Source: Coptis chinensis (Eukaryota; Streptophyta; Magnoliopsida; Ranunculales; Ranunculaceae). Taken from it: DNA of 64,000 nt. Location of the stretch: NCBI GenBank assembly GCA_015680905.1, contig CM027379.1:32568501-32632500 (forward strand), written 5' to 3'. Below the pieces are notes generated by a model that searched no databases, was not told the DNA's origin, and was given only the letters and a program-made list of their open reading frames with translations. The translations under genes were made by a program, and so were the position numbers. Below, in pieces: positions 13,311 through 23,793 of the stretch (positions within the stretch are counted from its first letter, which is position 1; the number at the start of each line of letters is the position of its first letter).

Positions 13311-14585
13311 GCAACCAACAATTGTTATCTACTTAAGCCAAAATGAAAACCAATCATAAACAACCTTTATATCATTATATGTGTTGTTGTATTTTATGAC
13401 TTTCGGTTATACATGATCATGTCTATTTTTTGAAAAATACTTTGGTTAGGATCAAGCTTGCTGTAATTTATGCCTACAAAAAGTTTATTGAGAAGGGAAA
13501 TTATTCTAGTTGATTTTTTTTTTATCCTTTTTAACTGATCAATAGAGTTTTTTGTCCTACTACCTCTCTGTTGCTCAATGAGCTTTTGATATATGCCAAT
13601 CTCATACCTGCTAAGTTCACATTGACGTCAAGCTGAACATTGATGTAATGGCCATAGAACTTTAAAACAAAGCATCGTAGCCCTTAAAATAGAGGGGACT
13701 ATGGTGGCTTTTGCAATGTAAAATTACTTGGTGGTTAGTTATTGTCTGATCGATAGCCTTTGAAGTTTGAAGTTAGAGACTAAGGTTAAAGGCCATAGAA
13801 AAGATTGCATCAGTGAAATATATTTAATCTATGTTTCCCATGTAAATATTTTGAGTCTACTATGTCAATAAGGCTGGGATAAGGAAATATAATGGCCAAA
13901 GTAGTGGCCAAAAACTGTTGGATCTTTACATACTAAATTAAATTGAGGGGTTGGAAGAGACTTGGCAACTTTTATTTTCATATCTGTTCAAGTATCAATT
14001 CTTCAATGAGGTAGGTCCTATCACGTCTTATTGCTTAGTAGGAATGATATAAGAGCTCGGGTGCATGTCACAATCAGACTCCACTAAAGACCAGTACAAT
14101 GAATAATTTTGTTAGTGTATACCAAAACCAAGATATTTGATCAAAGAAGTTTTGGGGAGTCGCATATTGTGAAGTTGTTAAAAGCACAAACGAATCTAAT
14201 CTTGCCCACCCAGGTTGAAGTGCAGAGTAGCTATAGTTTCAATAGAGTTGCTTTGCCTGTGTATACATTCTTTAGAAACAATAGCGCTTATTTATGAAAC
14301 TTTATGAAAAAGAGAAACAGGCGATTGGCAAACGTGATTGAGCAATGGCAGCGGAAGCCTTAGGAAGGACCTTGATAGAGTGGCCTAAACTAAGGCGGAG
14401 TGTTTAGGAGCTTAATTGGATTGCATGAACTCTTAACTGAAATGTCTCAATTTTTCTATGAACAGAAGAATAATATTATTTTCTTTTTCTTCCTCGGTAA
14501 AGTGACATTGCATGAACCTACTCTTGCATCTTTAATACTAATGACTACTTATTTCTCAATCAATTATGGTGTACGTATTGTTTAG

Positions 14586-14981
14586 AAAAATGTTACGATG
14601 AGGAAGAAAGAAGGCTTGGCTGATTATCGATGTTTTCCGGAACCAGACCTTCCAGAAGTAGATCTCACAAGATAATATATTGATGGTATTAAGGCTTCTC
14701 TACCGGAGCTCCCAGAGTTGAAGCGGAGTAGATAAGAGAGTATGGGACTCAGTATGCAAGATGTCTTTTTTCTTGCGAATGACATAAATGTAGGTCATTT
14801 TCTATTGTTTCCCAGTGGTTGTTTCTCCACTAGCTAGCATCTTAGTTTCTACAATCTATGACAGTTTCAAACTTCCAATTAATGGATTTTTTAGGTTTGA
14901 AGGTTCTTCGACGCAGCTGTTGCAAAAGGGGCCGATGTGAAGATGGCTGCAAATAGGATCATGGGTGATATTGCTACATGA
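14586..14981 (+). pseudogene. GatB (glutamyl-tRNA(Gln) amidotransferase subunit B) fragment, decayed
   Basis: GatB is the organellar amidotransferase subunit that converts Glu-tRNA(Gln) to Gln-tRNA(Gln). An exon starting after tttag at 14585 reads NVTMRKKEGLADYRCFPEPD, LPEVDLT, stop, YIDGIKASLPELPELKRSR, stop, then MGLSMQDVFFLANDI. A gtaggt donor follows. After an intron, the next exon reads FFDAAVAKGADVKMAANRIM and GDIAT, then a stop. These match the GatB region between the amidotransferase core and the C-terminal YqeY-like domain. Two in-frame stops and loss of both ends make it a pseudogene. It shares strand with the MAP70 fragment and lies about 600 bp before the Helitron terminus. Confidence 0.88.
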
Positions 14982-15555
14982 GATACACCTTGATGTACTC
15001 TGCTGTGTAGGGCTGTTTAGTCGCAGCTAATCATATCTGATTGGAGACAGCTTGGGAATGATTGGTTTTTTTTTTTATTTGATTGGTTGATTGGTTTTCT
15101 TTACAAGATGTTGGACATTTCTTAAGAATGTAATGAGGGTTGTCAATATATTCTAGGGGAAATTCATACCATTGCATTGTCACGTTTGAGCTCTATACAG
15201 GTACATACAAATGAGTGTTGTTAATATATTTCAGGGGGAATAACGCATGGGTTGGCCAATCATAGTGGCGAATCAATTTGTTTATACTTACTACTCCTTG
15301 AAAGAATCATTATATTTGCTCCTCAAAAGAATTGGTACAAAGGAAAATTAATTTCATATGGCAGACCAGCTATTAATTTTTGATGTTACTCATGCATCAA
15401 TTATATTTCAGTGGAGGAAGGTCAGTCAATACTCTGTCAATGGTAGGTAATGCAGCTAATGGAAGGTAATGCTGGTACTGTTGTATGCCTGTATTGTAGT
15501 TGTTAATAGTTTGATAAAAGTAAAAACAATTCATCGTGAACTATCAATGTAGCAG

Positions 15556-15585
15556 GCCCGGCCGCAGGCGGGCTAATTGCCTAGT
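15556..15585 (+). other. Helitron 3' terminal hairpin and CTAG|T end
   Basis: GCCC-g-GCC-GCA-GGC-GGGC can form a 7-bp stem with one bulged G. It is followed by TAATTGC and CTAG, then T. This is the canonical plant Helitron 3' end (hairpin about 7-12 nt before CTRR, insertion before T). It gives the element's orientation as plus. Confidence 0.75.
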
Positions 15586-16161
15586 ATACACTATTATGGA
15601 GATGTTTTCGTAAATGTTAGGTACTATATATTTTACTTCAACCAAGTTGAGATTTATCAGCAACTCCAATGTAATCAAGCACAAACTAATGCAGATTTAG
15701 CATAACGTATGTTCCAAATGGGAGTTTATCAATAGGATGAGGTGATGAAAGCATGAAAGGTGTCGTTCTCATAATTAAATGGTTACTCGATCTATCTAAA
15801 TTATCAATAGTGTTATCTCAGAATAGAAACGATGTTGTAGCTAATTGATTGATATCATATTAGATATATAAATTATGAGAAACACAACACATTTCATCAA
15901 CCATCTTTTCTTAATCAATTGTAATTACATAAACTAATCCTAGTTAGATACATGTTGTGCATGGACTAGTCAACAACAATGCTTTTTCAAGCAAAAAAAA
16001 AAAAAAAAGTATTACACATTCTAAGATTTTGTACTAACATTCTAAGATTTATCTTCACATAAGTGCCTTCCATATCTGCTCATTATATTGAAATCTATGT
16101 TAGCAAGACACAACAAATGTATTACACACGAACTTCACAACATATATGTAATGTGTTCATC
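15586..16161. other. Intergenic, 3' flank of the PADRE gene
   Basis: AT-rich, no gene seen. A short duplication of acattctaagatttt occurs near 16016-16052. The leftward-transcribed PADRE gene ends at 16162, so its 3'UTR lies here. Confidence 0.5.
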
Positions 16162-16659
16162 TCACATCAATCTATGTTCCATTGATTTCTCAATGATTGC
16201 ATCCAAAATTGGTTTCCATGTTCTTACTTTAGATGAATTTTGTACTCTTGATGGCCTTGGACTAAACTCACAATTAGTACTTACGACTTTGGCGTAACCT
16301 TTGGATGTGATTGGATTGCGAACAGCTTCTTGAACCTGCTTACTACAAGAACGACTACGTTTCGCTAATGCAGTGAGCCTAGCTGCTAGAGCAACCATGT
16401 CACCGGAAGAAATATCCGGTCCAAGAACTGAATACGGTAACAAGAAGTAGATGCACCCTGGTTCTAGTTGAACCTCAGGTCTGATTGGTTTTAAACCAAG
16501 GAGAAGTTGAGTCATGGTGCAAATGAAGTGTTTAGGAAGATTACCTGTTACTTGTTTAGCTGTAATTGGATCTTCAAAGTTTTCAATATACCCATTAAGA
16601 TGAACAACGCGTATGGAATCGAAGGAAGAAGATGATCTGCATGAGAAACAGCTTCCCAT
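16162..16659 (-). CDS. PADRE-domain protein (DUF4228), probably N-myristoylated
   Basis: The product has 165 residues and is intact. The N-terminus MGSCFSCRSS fits an N-myristoylation signal (Gly2, Ser6) with nearby cysteines that could be palmitoylated, suggesting membrane attachment. The PADRE/DUF4228 core follows. It reads IRVVHLNGYIENFEDPITAK at about residues 17-36, a hydrophobic helix with LLLGLKPIRPEVQL at 52-65, and then the diagnostic GCIYFLLPYSVL near 68-79. The C-terminus has the usual KVRTWKPILDAIIE block. Many plant members of this family are induced by pathogens or stress; the biochemical role is not known. Length matches short family members (150-200 residues). It is divergent from the PPR gene. 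Confidence 0.92.
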   Translation of the reverse strand: MGSCFSCRSSSSFDSIRVVHLNGYIENFEDPITAKQVTGNLPKHFICTMTQLLLGLKPIRPEVQLEPGCIYFLLPYSVLGPDISSGDMVALAARLTALAKRSRSCSKQVQEAVRNPITSKGYAKVVSTNCEFSPRPSRVQNSSKVRTWKPILDAIIEKSMEHRLM

Positions 16660-17212
16660 CTCTTTCTATTGTTCACACAAGTACACACACAAATAAATCT
16701 AGGTGAGGACGGAGATTGTATATTTCATGGAAATATGAGTAACAGCTAATTGTAACGACTCTTGGTAGCGTACGACAATCAATATAAATCGAAATGACCA
16801 ATTCACAGCATGAGACAGCTACTTGACTTACAATCTACCCCATTGGATGAATGAAAATAAAAAGAAAAAGAGTATAATAAGCTCCATTGGCCAATTTGAC
16901 ATTCATTTTTTAATTATACTAGTTGAGCTAACCATCGAGATTACTTGCGCAACTTAAGTAACCAATAATCAGTCTTATAAGAGCTGGACAAAACGTAGCC
17001 AACTTTACAATGATAAAATAACTATATCAAATATTAAACATGGGAACTAAAACCGTTTTTTTCTTCTTCTTGTCTTTTCATATCGTATGCCTTCCGGCAT
17101 TTCGGCCTGTCTCCGCATGACCTTCAATTTCGGCCGAACAACTACCCGTGGGCCCAACAAACTATCTAATTGGGCCTAGGCCCATAAGAAGAAAATCTCA
17201 AACGGGTAGAAC
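16660..17212. promoter_or_regulatory. Divergent intergenic promoter region
   Basis: This 553-bp spacer separates the starts of the PADRE gene (-) and the PPR gene (+), so it should hold both promoters and 5'UTRs. Weak TATA-like strings exist, for example tttatattg on the minus strand near 16782-16790, but none can be assigned with confidence. Two 'gggccca'-type strings just before the PPR ATG (about 17151-17183) resemble the site II/telo-box-like GGGCC(C/T) motifs common upstream of plant organellar housekeeping genes. Confidence 0.45.
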
Positions 17213-20200
17213 ATGATCCATTCTCTCTCACTCTCTCTTTGTTGTTCAATTTTCTTCACCAACATTCATCTGATTCAAAAACCAGTGATGTTTGTGTACA
17301 CTCATTTCTCCAAAACCTTGTCCACGTCAGCCATTTCATATACATCATCTCAAAACCTCTCTAAAACCCTTTCACTTCAAAACCTCCTCAAAAGTGGTTT
17401 CACCCCTACACTCAAAACTCTCAACCATTTTCTTTCCTTCCTCTCAAAATCTAACCATCTCAACTTCCTTCTATACTTGTTCTCTCAAATGAATGCTAAC
17501 AACATCAAGGGTAACTCTCAAACTCATTCTATCATCACTAGGACACTAGTTAAAGCAAATAGATATGAAGAAGCTGAACATTTCATGACTCAAATGTTAA
17601 AAGATGGACACTTTCCTCAAAAGGGTATTTGTGATTCATTAATACAAGGTCTTATTTCACCTGGTGAATCTCCAGAAAGAGCTTTTTCAGTCTTGCAACA
17701 GTGTTTGAAGTTTCGGGGTATGTCCCCTTCTCGTTTTACGTTTTGTATGTTGGTTCATAGTTTTAGTTGTTATGGTAATATGGATAGAGTAATTGAAGTG
17801 TTGGAATTGATGAGTGGTGAGAATTTTAGATACCCTTTTGATAATTTTGTATGTAGTTCAGTTATTTCTGGTTTTTGTAAAATTGGGAAACCTGAACTTG
17901 CTTTAGGATTTTATGATAATGTCGAAAAATCTGGTGTTTTACGATGCCCCAATGTTGTCACATATACTGCTATTGTAAGTGCCCTTTGTAAAGAAGGTAG
18001 AGTTAAGGAAGTTTGTGAACTAGTTCATAAGATGGAGAATGAAGGTGTAGTTCTAGATGCTGTGTTTTATAGTAGTTGGATTTGCGGTTATTTTGAGAAA
18101 GGTGTTTTAGATGAGGCGTTTCGGAAACATAGAGAGATGTTGTGTAAAGGAATAAAGCCAGATACTGTTAGCTATACTATTCTCATCGATGGGTTCTCAA
18201 AGGAAGGGAATGTAGAGAAGGCAGTTGGTTTCCTGAATGAGATGAAAAAGGACGGTTTACGGCCTAATTTGGTTACTTATACTGCGATTATGCGGGGGTT
18301 TTGCAAGAGAGGGAAATTGGAGGAGGCCTTTGGCTTGTTTCAGAGGGTGGAAGAGCTGGGAATTCAAGTGGATGAGATAACTTACTCGACCTTGATTGAT
18401 GGTTTGTGTAGACGAGGAGATTTTGATCGTGTTTTCTTGTTGCTTGAGGAAATGGAGAAGAAGGGGATCATTATAGGGATCATTACCTACAATACCGTGA
18501 TAAATGGGTTGTGCAAGGTTGGGAGGACAAGCGAGGCTAGTGAGATCTCTAACAGCATATTTGGTGATAATTTTACATTTACTACATTGTTACATGGATA
18601 TGTTCAAGAGAATAATCTTGTGGGGATCTTGGAAACAAAGAGGAGAGTGGAAGAATCTGGGATTCGAATGGATGTTGTTATGTGTAATGTGTTGATCAAA
18701 GCTTTGATTATGTTGCGGGCGTTCGAAGATGCGTACTCTGCTTTTAAGGGGATGCCAGAGATGGGTTTGCTTCCTGATTCTGTTACTTATTTGACAATGA
18801 TTGATGGGTATTGTAAAACAGGTAGGATTGATGAGGCCCTTGAAATTTTCGATGCGTGCAGGGGAACTTCTTCTGTTGCTACTGTTGGCTGCTATAATGT
18901 TATTATCCGTGCACTCTGTTGGAACGGTTTGGTAGATATGGCAATCGATGTCTTTATTGAACTCATTGGAAAAGCTTTGGTCCCTGAGAGAGCTACATAT
19001 GTGGCGCTGTTAAGATCACTTTTTAATGCAAGGAATGAAGGAGGGGTTTTGGATTTTGTTCAAGAGTTTGAGAAATTAGGACATGAGGCATTCCAGTCGG
19101 TGTGCAGTGACGCAATTTACATTTTGTGTAGGGAAGCCTGTTTTGAGAGTGCATTCGATGTGTATATGGAAATGAGGAAGAAATGCTTAAGCATGACAAG
19201 AAAGTGTTACTATGTAATTCTTAAAGGGCTTATGAGTACTGGAAGCAAGTTGCTTTTCCCAATTATGCTTAATTCCTATGTTAAAGAGTATGGCCTTTCT
19301 GAATCTAAGATAGGCATGATACTAGTAACTTACTTGTGCGAGAAAGATGTCACTAAAGCCATTTCTTTACTAGACAAGATGAAGGACAATAATTTACTTA
19401 TTGCAATACCAATTGCGGCCGTCGAAGCACTTACAAAACAAGGTAGAGCCTTAGATGCACATAAACTTATTGTGAAGACTAGAGCTAATAATAAAAGTTC
19501 AGATGTAATTGCTTATTCCATTGTGGTTGATGGGCTGTGCAAGGGGGGGCATCTTCACATGGCATTAGATCTCTGTGCTACCATGAGAAAAAAAGGGATT
19601 CTTCCAAACATTGTCACCTATAATACGGTGATAAGTGGGTTGTGTCAACAGGGTTGCCTTGTCGAAGCACTACGTCTTTTTGATTCATTGGAGAAAATAA
19701 GCTTGGCACCAACTGTTATGACGTATGGCACTCTGATAAGTGCCCTTTCCAAAGTAGGGTACTTCAACAATTCCAAGCAGTTGTTTGAGAAAATGGTCCG
19801 TGCTGGTATCTCTCCTCACACACATTTATACAACTCATTAATTGATGGTTATTGCAAGTTTGGATTACTGGATGAAGCTTTGAAGCTTCTTCTTTGTCTC
19901 GAGAAAAGTTGCTGTAAACCAGATGCATTTACTGTAAGCGCTGTAATAAATGGCTTTTGCCGAAAAGGTGACATGGAAGGGGCTCTTACATTCTATTATG
20001 AATCCAAAAGGAAAGATATCTTACCCGATTTCTCTGGCTTTGTATGCATAGTAAAAGGGCTCTCTGTCAAGGGAAGGATGGAGGAAGCCAGAAGCATCTT
20101 GAAAGAGATGCTAGAAATCTCATCTAACATTGATCTAATAAATAGAGCGGGGGATGAAAAAGAAACAGAATCACTAGCAAGTATTCTAATCTCGTTATGT

Positions 20201-20551
20201 GAGCAAGGAAACATTGAACAAGCCACCTCTATTATTGGTGAAGTAGGATCTGTGGCCTTCTCTTCTAAGAAGAGGTATAGTGCATCAGCAAGTTTAAAGA
20301 AACATAGTGCTTTGAGCATGTTTGCCAGAAACTCTTTGTATGCTTACATGGGCAGTCTGGGAATGAGGTTTCCTGATCTGCTGAAAATGCGTTCTAGTTT
20401 TGAAGAGTCTGATTGTTTCTCGATACAACCGATACCGCTTGACTTCAGTGCCTGCTATTCTCTAGTTTCATCATTGTGTTCAGAAGGGAAACTAGATAAA
20501 GCTAATGAAGTGGTACAAGAGATGTTATTGAACACCACAAAAGGAGGCTGA
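17213..20551 (+). CDS. Pentatricopeptide-repeat protein, mitochondrial, At5g57250-like (P class)
   Basis: This is a 1112-residue intronless PPR protein. PPR proteins bind organellar RNA and act in its processing, stability or translation. Some 20 or more tandem 35-residue repeats can be read, with typical helix A/B text such as VTYTAIVSALCKEGRVKEVC, YNTVINGLCKVGRTSEA and TVSAVINGFCRKGDMEGA. YPFDNFVCSSVISGFCKIGK (about residues 203-222) and GLCQQGCLVEALRLFDSLEK (about 812-831) closely match At5g57250-type proteins. No E, DYW or SMR domain is visible, so it is P class. The N-terminus is hydrophobic then Ser/Thr-rich with basic residues, fitting mitochondrial targeting. A second ATG at codon 26 (MFVYTHFSKTLST) is a plausible alternative start. 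The frame is intact throughout. Confidence 0.95.
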   Translation: MIHSLSLSLCCSIFFTNIHLIQKPVMFVYTHFSKTLSTSAISYTSSQNLSKTLSLQNLLKSGFTPTLKTLNHFLSFLSKSNHLNFLLYLFSQMNANNIKGNSQTHSIITRTLVKANRYEEAEHFMTQMLKDGHFPQKGICDSLIQGLISPGESPERAFSVLQQCLKFRGMSPSRFTFCMLVHSFSCYGNMDRVIEVLELMSGENFRYPFDNFVCSSVISGFCKIGKPELALGFYDNVEKSGVLRCPNVVTYTAIVSALCKEGRVKEVCELVHKMENEGVVLDAVFYSSWICGYFEKGVLDEAFRKHREMLCKGIKPDTVSYTILIDGFSKEGNVEKAVGFLNEMKKDGLRPNLVTYTAIMRGFCKRGKLEEAFGLFQRVEELGIQVDEITYSTLIDGLCRRGDFDRVFLLLEEMEKKGIIIGIITYNTVINGLCKVGRTSEASEISNSIFGDNFTFTTLLHGYVQENNLVGILETKRRVEESGIRMDVVMCNVLIKALIMLRAFEDAYSAFKGMPEMGLLPDSVTYLTMIDGYCKTGRIDEALEIFDACRGTSSVATVGCYNVIIRALCWNGLVDMAIDVFIELIGKALVPERATYVALLRSLFNARNEGGVLDFVQEFEKLGHEAFQSVCSDAIYILCREACFESAFDVYMEMRKKCLSMTRKCYYVILKGLMSTGSKLLFPIMLNSYVKEYGLSESKIGMILVTYLCEKDVTKAISLLDKMKDNNLLIAIPIAAVEALTKQGRALDAHKLIVKTRANNKSSDVIAYSIVVDGLCKGGHLHMALDLCATMRKKGILPNIVTYNTVISGLCQQGCLVEALRLFDSLEKISLAPTVMTYGTLISALSKVGYFNNSKQLFEKMVRAGISPHTHLYNSLIDGYCKFGLLDEALKLLLCLEKSCCKPDAFTVSAVINGFCRKGDMEGALTFYYESKRKDILPDFSGFVCIVKGLSVKGRMEEARSILKEMLEISSNIDLINRAGDEKETESLASILISLCEQGNIEQATSIIGEVGSVAFSSKKRYSASASLKKHSALSMFARNSLYAYMGSLGMRFPDLLKMRSSFEESDCFSIQPIPLDFSACYSLVSSLCSEGKLDKANEVVQEMLLNTTKGG

Positions 20552-22943
20552 GTAGAACACTGCAGAAGGTTTCTATTGGATGGAGTGTGAGTTTCTCCAG
20601 AAACGTTGTGTGTGTTCTGAAACAAGAAGCCTGATGTCACATGCAGGTACATATCCTTTTAACTTCTCCTATACTCCTTAGAACAATCAATGAAATAAAG
20701 ACAACAGGAAAAATAAAAAATAAAATAAAAAGCTACTCACTCTTCCTCTGTGATTATTACTCTTTATAGTGCCCTTGTCATTGCTCTTTTTGTTTCATTC
20801 CTCCTATTTAGAACAACTTGTATTTTTTTTTTTAAAAAGACAAATCCTGTTCGTGTCACCACATCTCATTTGATTTTAAGAAGTTGGGCCAAGTGGAGTA
20901 CAAAAAAGTTGGGAAATTGCTTTGCTTACAAATTCGTATTGATCAATAAGTCTCTGTGCATCTTTGTAGGTTGAACTCCGACAGGAGAAAGAAGACCTAC
21001 CAACCGCATGTTTTTACCCTCATACCAGGAGCTCCATTCATCACAGTGCACTTAACGATGTTTTCCAATAATTGAGAAGGCTGTTTCCACTGTGTTAAGG
21101 ATTTGTTCCGGATGTCTTCCATTTTGAGGTAACCTTCCTTGCCTGCATTTTTCTGTTTCGTTAACTTAGCTGGATAGTCTTAGCTGCAACTCCGAGCAAT
21201 CACCTGAACTGTGAGACATGGACTAAACCCTTTGGGTTTTCTCGCTTTTTAGTACAGAGGAGTCCTCACCCTGTTTCTGCAATCAAATAATTGAAGAATC
21301 ATGTTCCGAAGCATTGTCTATTTTTTTTTGGCTTCTGTTGCCTTTGAAGACCCACCTTGTTTTATATCTTAGGTCCCTATCCCATCTCAGCTTAGAGCGT
21401 CAGGCACGTCATTGATACTCTCTAGACCAAATTCTCCGAGCTGTATTTGAACTTGGTTCCAGAAGGTGATATGCATACATCCATACAATTGTTCTCTTCA
21501 GAGTTTTGGGCTACTTTTCTTTTTATCATTAAATTTTTCTGAGCTCCAAATAAGATGATAATTATTTTTGGCTGTGGATCATGAACTCATTGTTATCCAT
21601 CGATTGAAATAATTAATATGGATTTCAGGGGTCTTCCTTTGCTGAAGAAAGCATGTAAGCTGTGTGTAAATCTAAGATAATCAATCAACATTTTAAGTGT
21701 GTCTATACAAAATCAAAAGAGAATAGTCGGCTTGTTTCTAGGATTAAGCGCCTCAATTTTTTTCCATAACTGGAGTGTGATAGCTAAATACTGCTTGTTA
21801 CTGTGGCTTGCAGAAAAGCATGAAGGGCCTCAACATTCTTCCTGAGCAAGCAGATAATTGGCAGCAAAAGAGACTAAATCTTGGAGTATTAACATTGAAA
21901 TGCAAAGTCGAAGTCCGTGGTCCAAAGTATTGATCAGGAAAAGCTTTGTACATTGGTTTGTGTGTTTGAAGCCATGTCTTGTTCTACCTTTGGCGACTTT
22001 GCTCTAATCACAAGTTCTATTTTTATGAAAAACGGCGGCAATGGAGATCTGAATCGCCATTGGTACATATATCGGAGTGGGGAACAGAAGAAATGGAGCA
22101 CAGGTTTCAGTGTGGTACTTACCGGCTAGACAGCTAAGGGACAGTCATTCAGGAAACGGTCTCTAGAAATTCTTTTGTGCGAAGTTTTAAAAGGAGGGTG
22201 CAGTACAAGGACTTCTCAGAAGTTCTAAATAGTTTACTGATAAATGTTGTAGGAGAAGACCACGTGACCATCTTAGGAAACAGTCCTATCACCCTTCCTA
22301 ATACTAGCCTTGTCCAAACTTGTGTATTTACTTGACTGAATATTAAGTTCCTTTTACTATTCCTTTTTCTCCTGATGTAAAAGGTTTTATGAAAAGTAAT
22401 GTGCTATGACTTAGTTCCTTTTGCTATTCCTTTTGCCTTTTTAGGGGCTGTAGTTGCGTATATGTGATTGGCACGGTTGGGTTGGACAAGTGTATCCGAG
22501 GTGTGATTTCTAAAGAAGATAATTTCGAGATCATGCTTGAAGAACACAATTTCTTAAATTCATGAGTGGTTAAATAGCAAACCTTATTTTAAAATGTTGA
22601 AGCTTCTAGAAACTTGATAGATTAACCTCCAGCCGCAAAAGTTGAAAGTTCTTTGACGTTTGTGATTAAGATTTGGTAAGATGATTCCACTAGGTTGAGT
22701 TAATGCCCCTAAAAAACGAGCACTGCAATACACTCCGTATTCATTAAGGATGCTGAGTTCCTGGTAAATTTTGATGGACGCTAGAATTTGTACGTATAGA
22801 TATGCAGGATTGATGACAGAAGGCTGGATTTGTGAAGTTGCTAGTTATACTGTGAAGTATTAGGAAGTATCTGTTCTGAGATATAAGTTGCTAGCCCCGG
22901 AACACTGATCATCAACAACGTTCTAAAGTAGTACGTGGTACTG
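20552..22943 (+). other. 3' flank of the PPR gene, no coding gene seen
   Basis: A gtacat donor-like site follows the stop at about 20646, and scattered acceptor-like strings suggest spliced 3'UTR exons, which PPR genes sometimes have. An A-rich low-complexity stretch lies at 20700-20735. Open frames (for example 21917-22129) are short and resemble no known family. Confidence 0.4.
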
Positions 22944-22948
22944 CACTC
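22944..22948. repeat. Left target-site duplication of the outermost insertion (CACTC)
   Basis: CACTC directly precedes TGTTGGAATC at 22949. The same five bases follow ATTCTAACA at 62261-62265. The right flank is itself CACTC-rich, so a chance match is more likely than usual. Confidence 0.6.
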
Positions 22949-23431
22949 TGTTGGAATCTCTTTATTGTATTACAATCTACCTAAAAGTGAGCAAAGTGGA
23001 GGTGGAGAACTTTGAGTGTTCTCTTCACTTTTGTGCTTGAAAAATAGTCCCACATTGCCTAGCCACCACTAACCTTGTTAGTGGGTAGTGGTTTGGCTAT
23101 TGTCTAAACTTGTTTTGCTTTTGGAGCAAGTTTCGAATTTCTGTTTCCAGTAGGTTTTCTATTCTATTTTTGGAAACCGACTGTGACTCTCTATATAACT
23201 AGGACTGTGCGTCCAGATCATATATACTTATAAAAACAAATCTCGCACAAACCAAACCCTAACTTCTCCTTCTCTTATTACTGTCAGCCGCCAGAGAGAG
23301 TTATTACGCCATTCTAGAGAGAAGTCTGATTAGTGTAAAACCAGCCTTCTGTAACCATTGAATCCTGTGAGAAGAAAATGTTATTGTAGTCTTTCTACAC
23401 CAGTGGAAGGGGCGAAATATTTCCTTAAGAT
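22949..23431 (+). repeat. Copia LTR, type 1, copy 1 (3'-truncated)
   Basis: It starts TGTTGGAATCTC and contains the landmark blocks agccaccactaaccttgtta, a TATA box (ctatataactagg at about 23192-23204) and ggcgaaatatttccttaag. It then joins an inverted LTR at 23432. The same order of blocks is present at 51083-51475 and 61039-61500. Confidence 0.75.
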
Positions 23432-23793
23432 TGTTAGAATAGTTGTATGAAAACAGCAACTAGAGTAGAACAGAAGGAACAATAGACAAACAGTGAACAA
23501 CCAAGGCACGGATTAGGCTGTCCTTAAGGAAAGATTTCGCCCCTTCCAGTGGTGCAGAAAAGCAACAGTGGCATCTTCCTCACAGTTTGCAATGGTTTAG
23601 CAGGCTAAATTGCACTCAAACAGGCTGCTCTCTAGAACGGCAGTATAACTCTCTCTGGCGACTAACAGTAATAAGAGAAGAAGAAGGGCAACAATAGTAG
23701 ATTGGATTTAGAAGTGCGAGATGTGTTTCTGTCTTGAAATACCTCTTCTGGATGCAAAGTCCTTGTTTATATAGAGGTAAGTTCATCTGTTTC
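23432..23793 (-). repeat. Inverted Copia LTR (type 2), left part; right part at 50968-51076
   Basis: Reading in reverse complement, this LTR starts TGTTGGAATCTC (at 51076) and ends ATTCTAACA (at 23432), about 471 bp when the Athila insertion and its TSD are removed. It closely resembles the forward LTR at 61794-62260. The block aaagtccttgtttatatag (near 23755) is the complement of its TATA region. Together with the upstream forward LTR it forms a fold-back structure. Confidence 0.8.

Larger units (their letters stand above)
10865..15584 (+). mobile_element. Helitron-like element with captured gene fragments (5' end not located)
   Basis: A Helitron 3' terminus is visible: a GC-rich hairpin at 15556-15573, seven bases, then CTAG at 15581-15584 followed by host T. 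Upstream on the same strand lie decayed pieces of two unrelated genes (MAP70 and GatB) with introns retained. This is the usual cargo of plant Helitrons. The start given is only the right edge of copy A; the real 5' TC end was not found and may lie left of copy A, which could then be nested in it. No Rep/helicase sequence was seen, so the element is non-autonomous. Confidence 0.6.

Noticed and set aside
19996-20319. 107-codon minus-strand frame inside the PPR gene
   Set aside because: Antisense shadow of the intact PPR reading frame.
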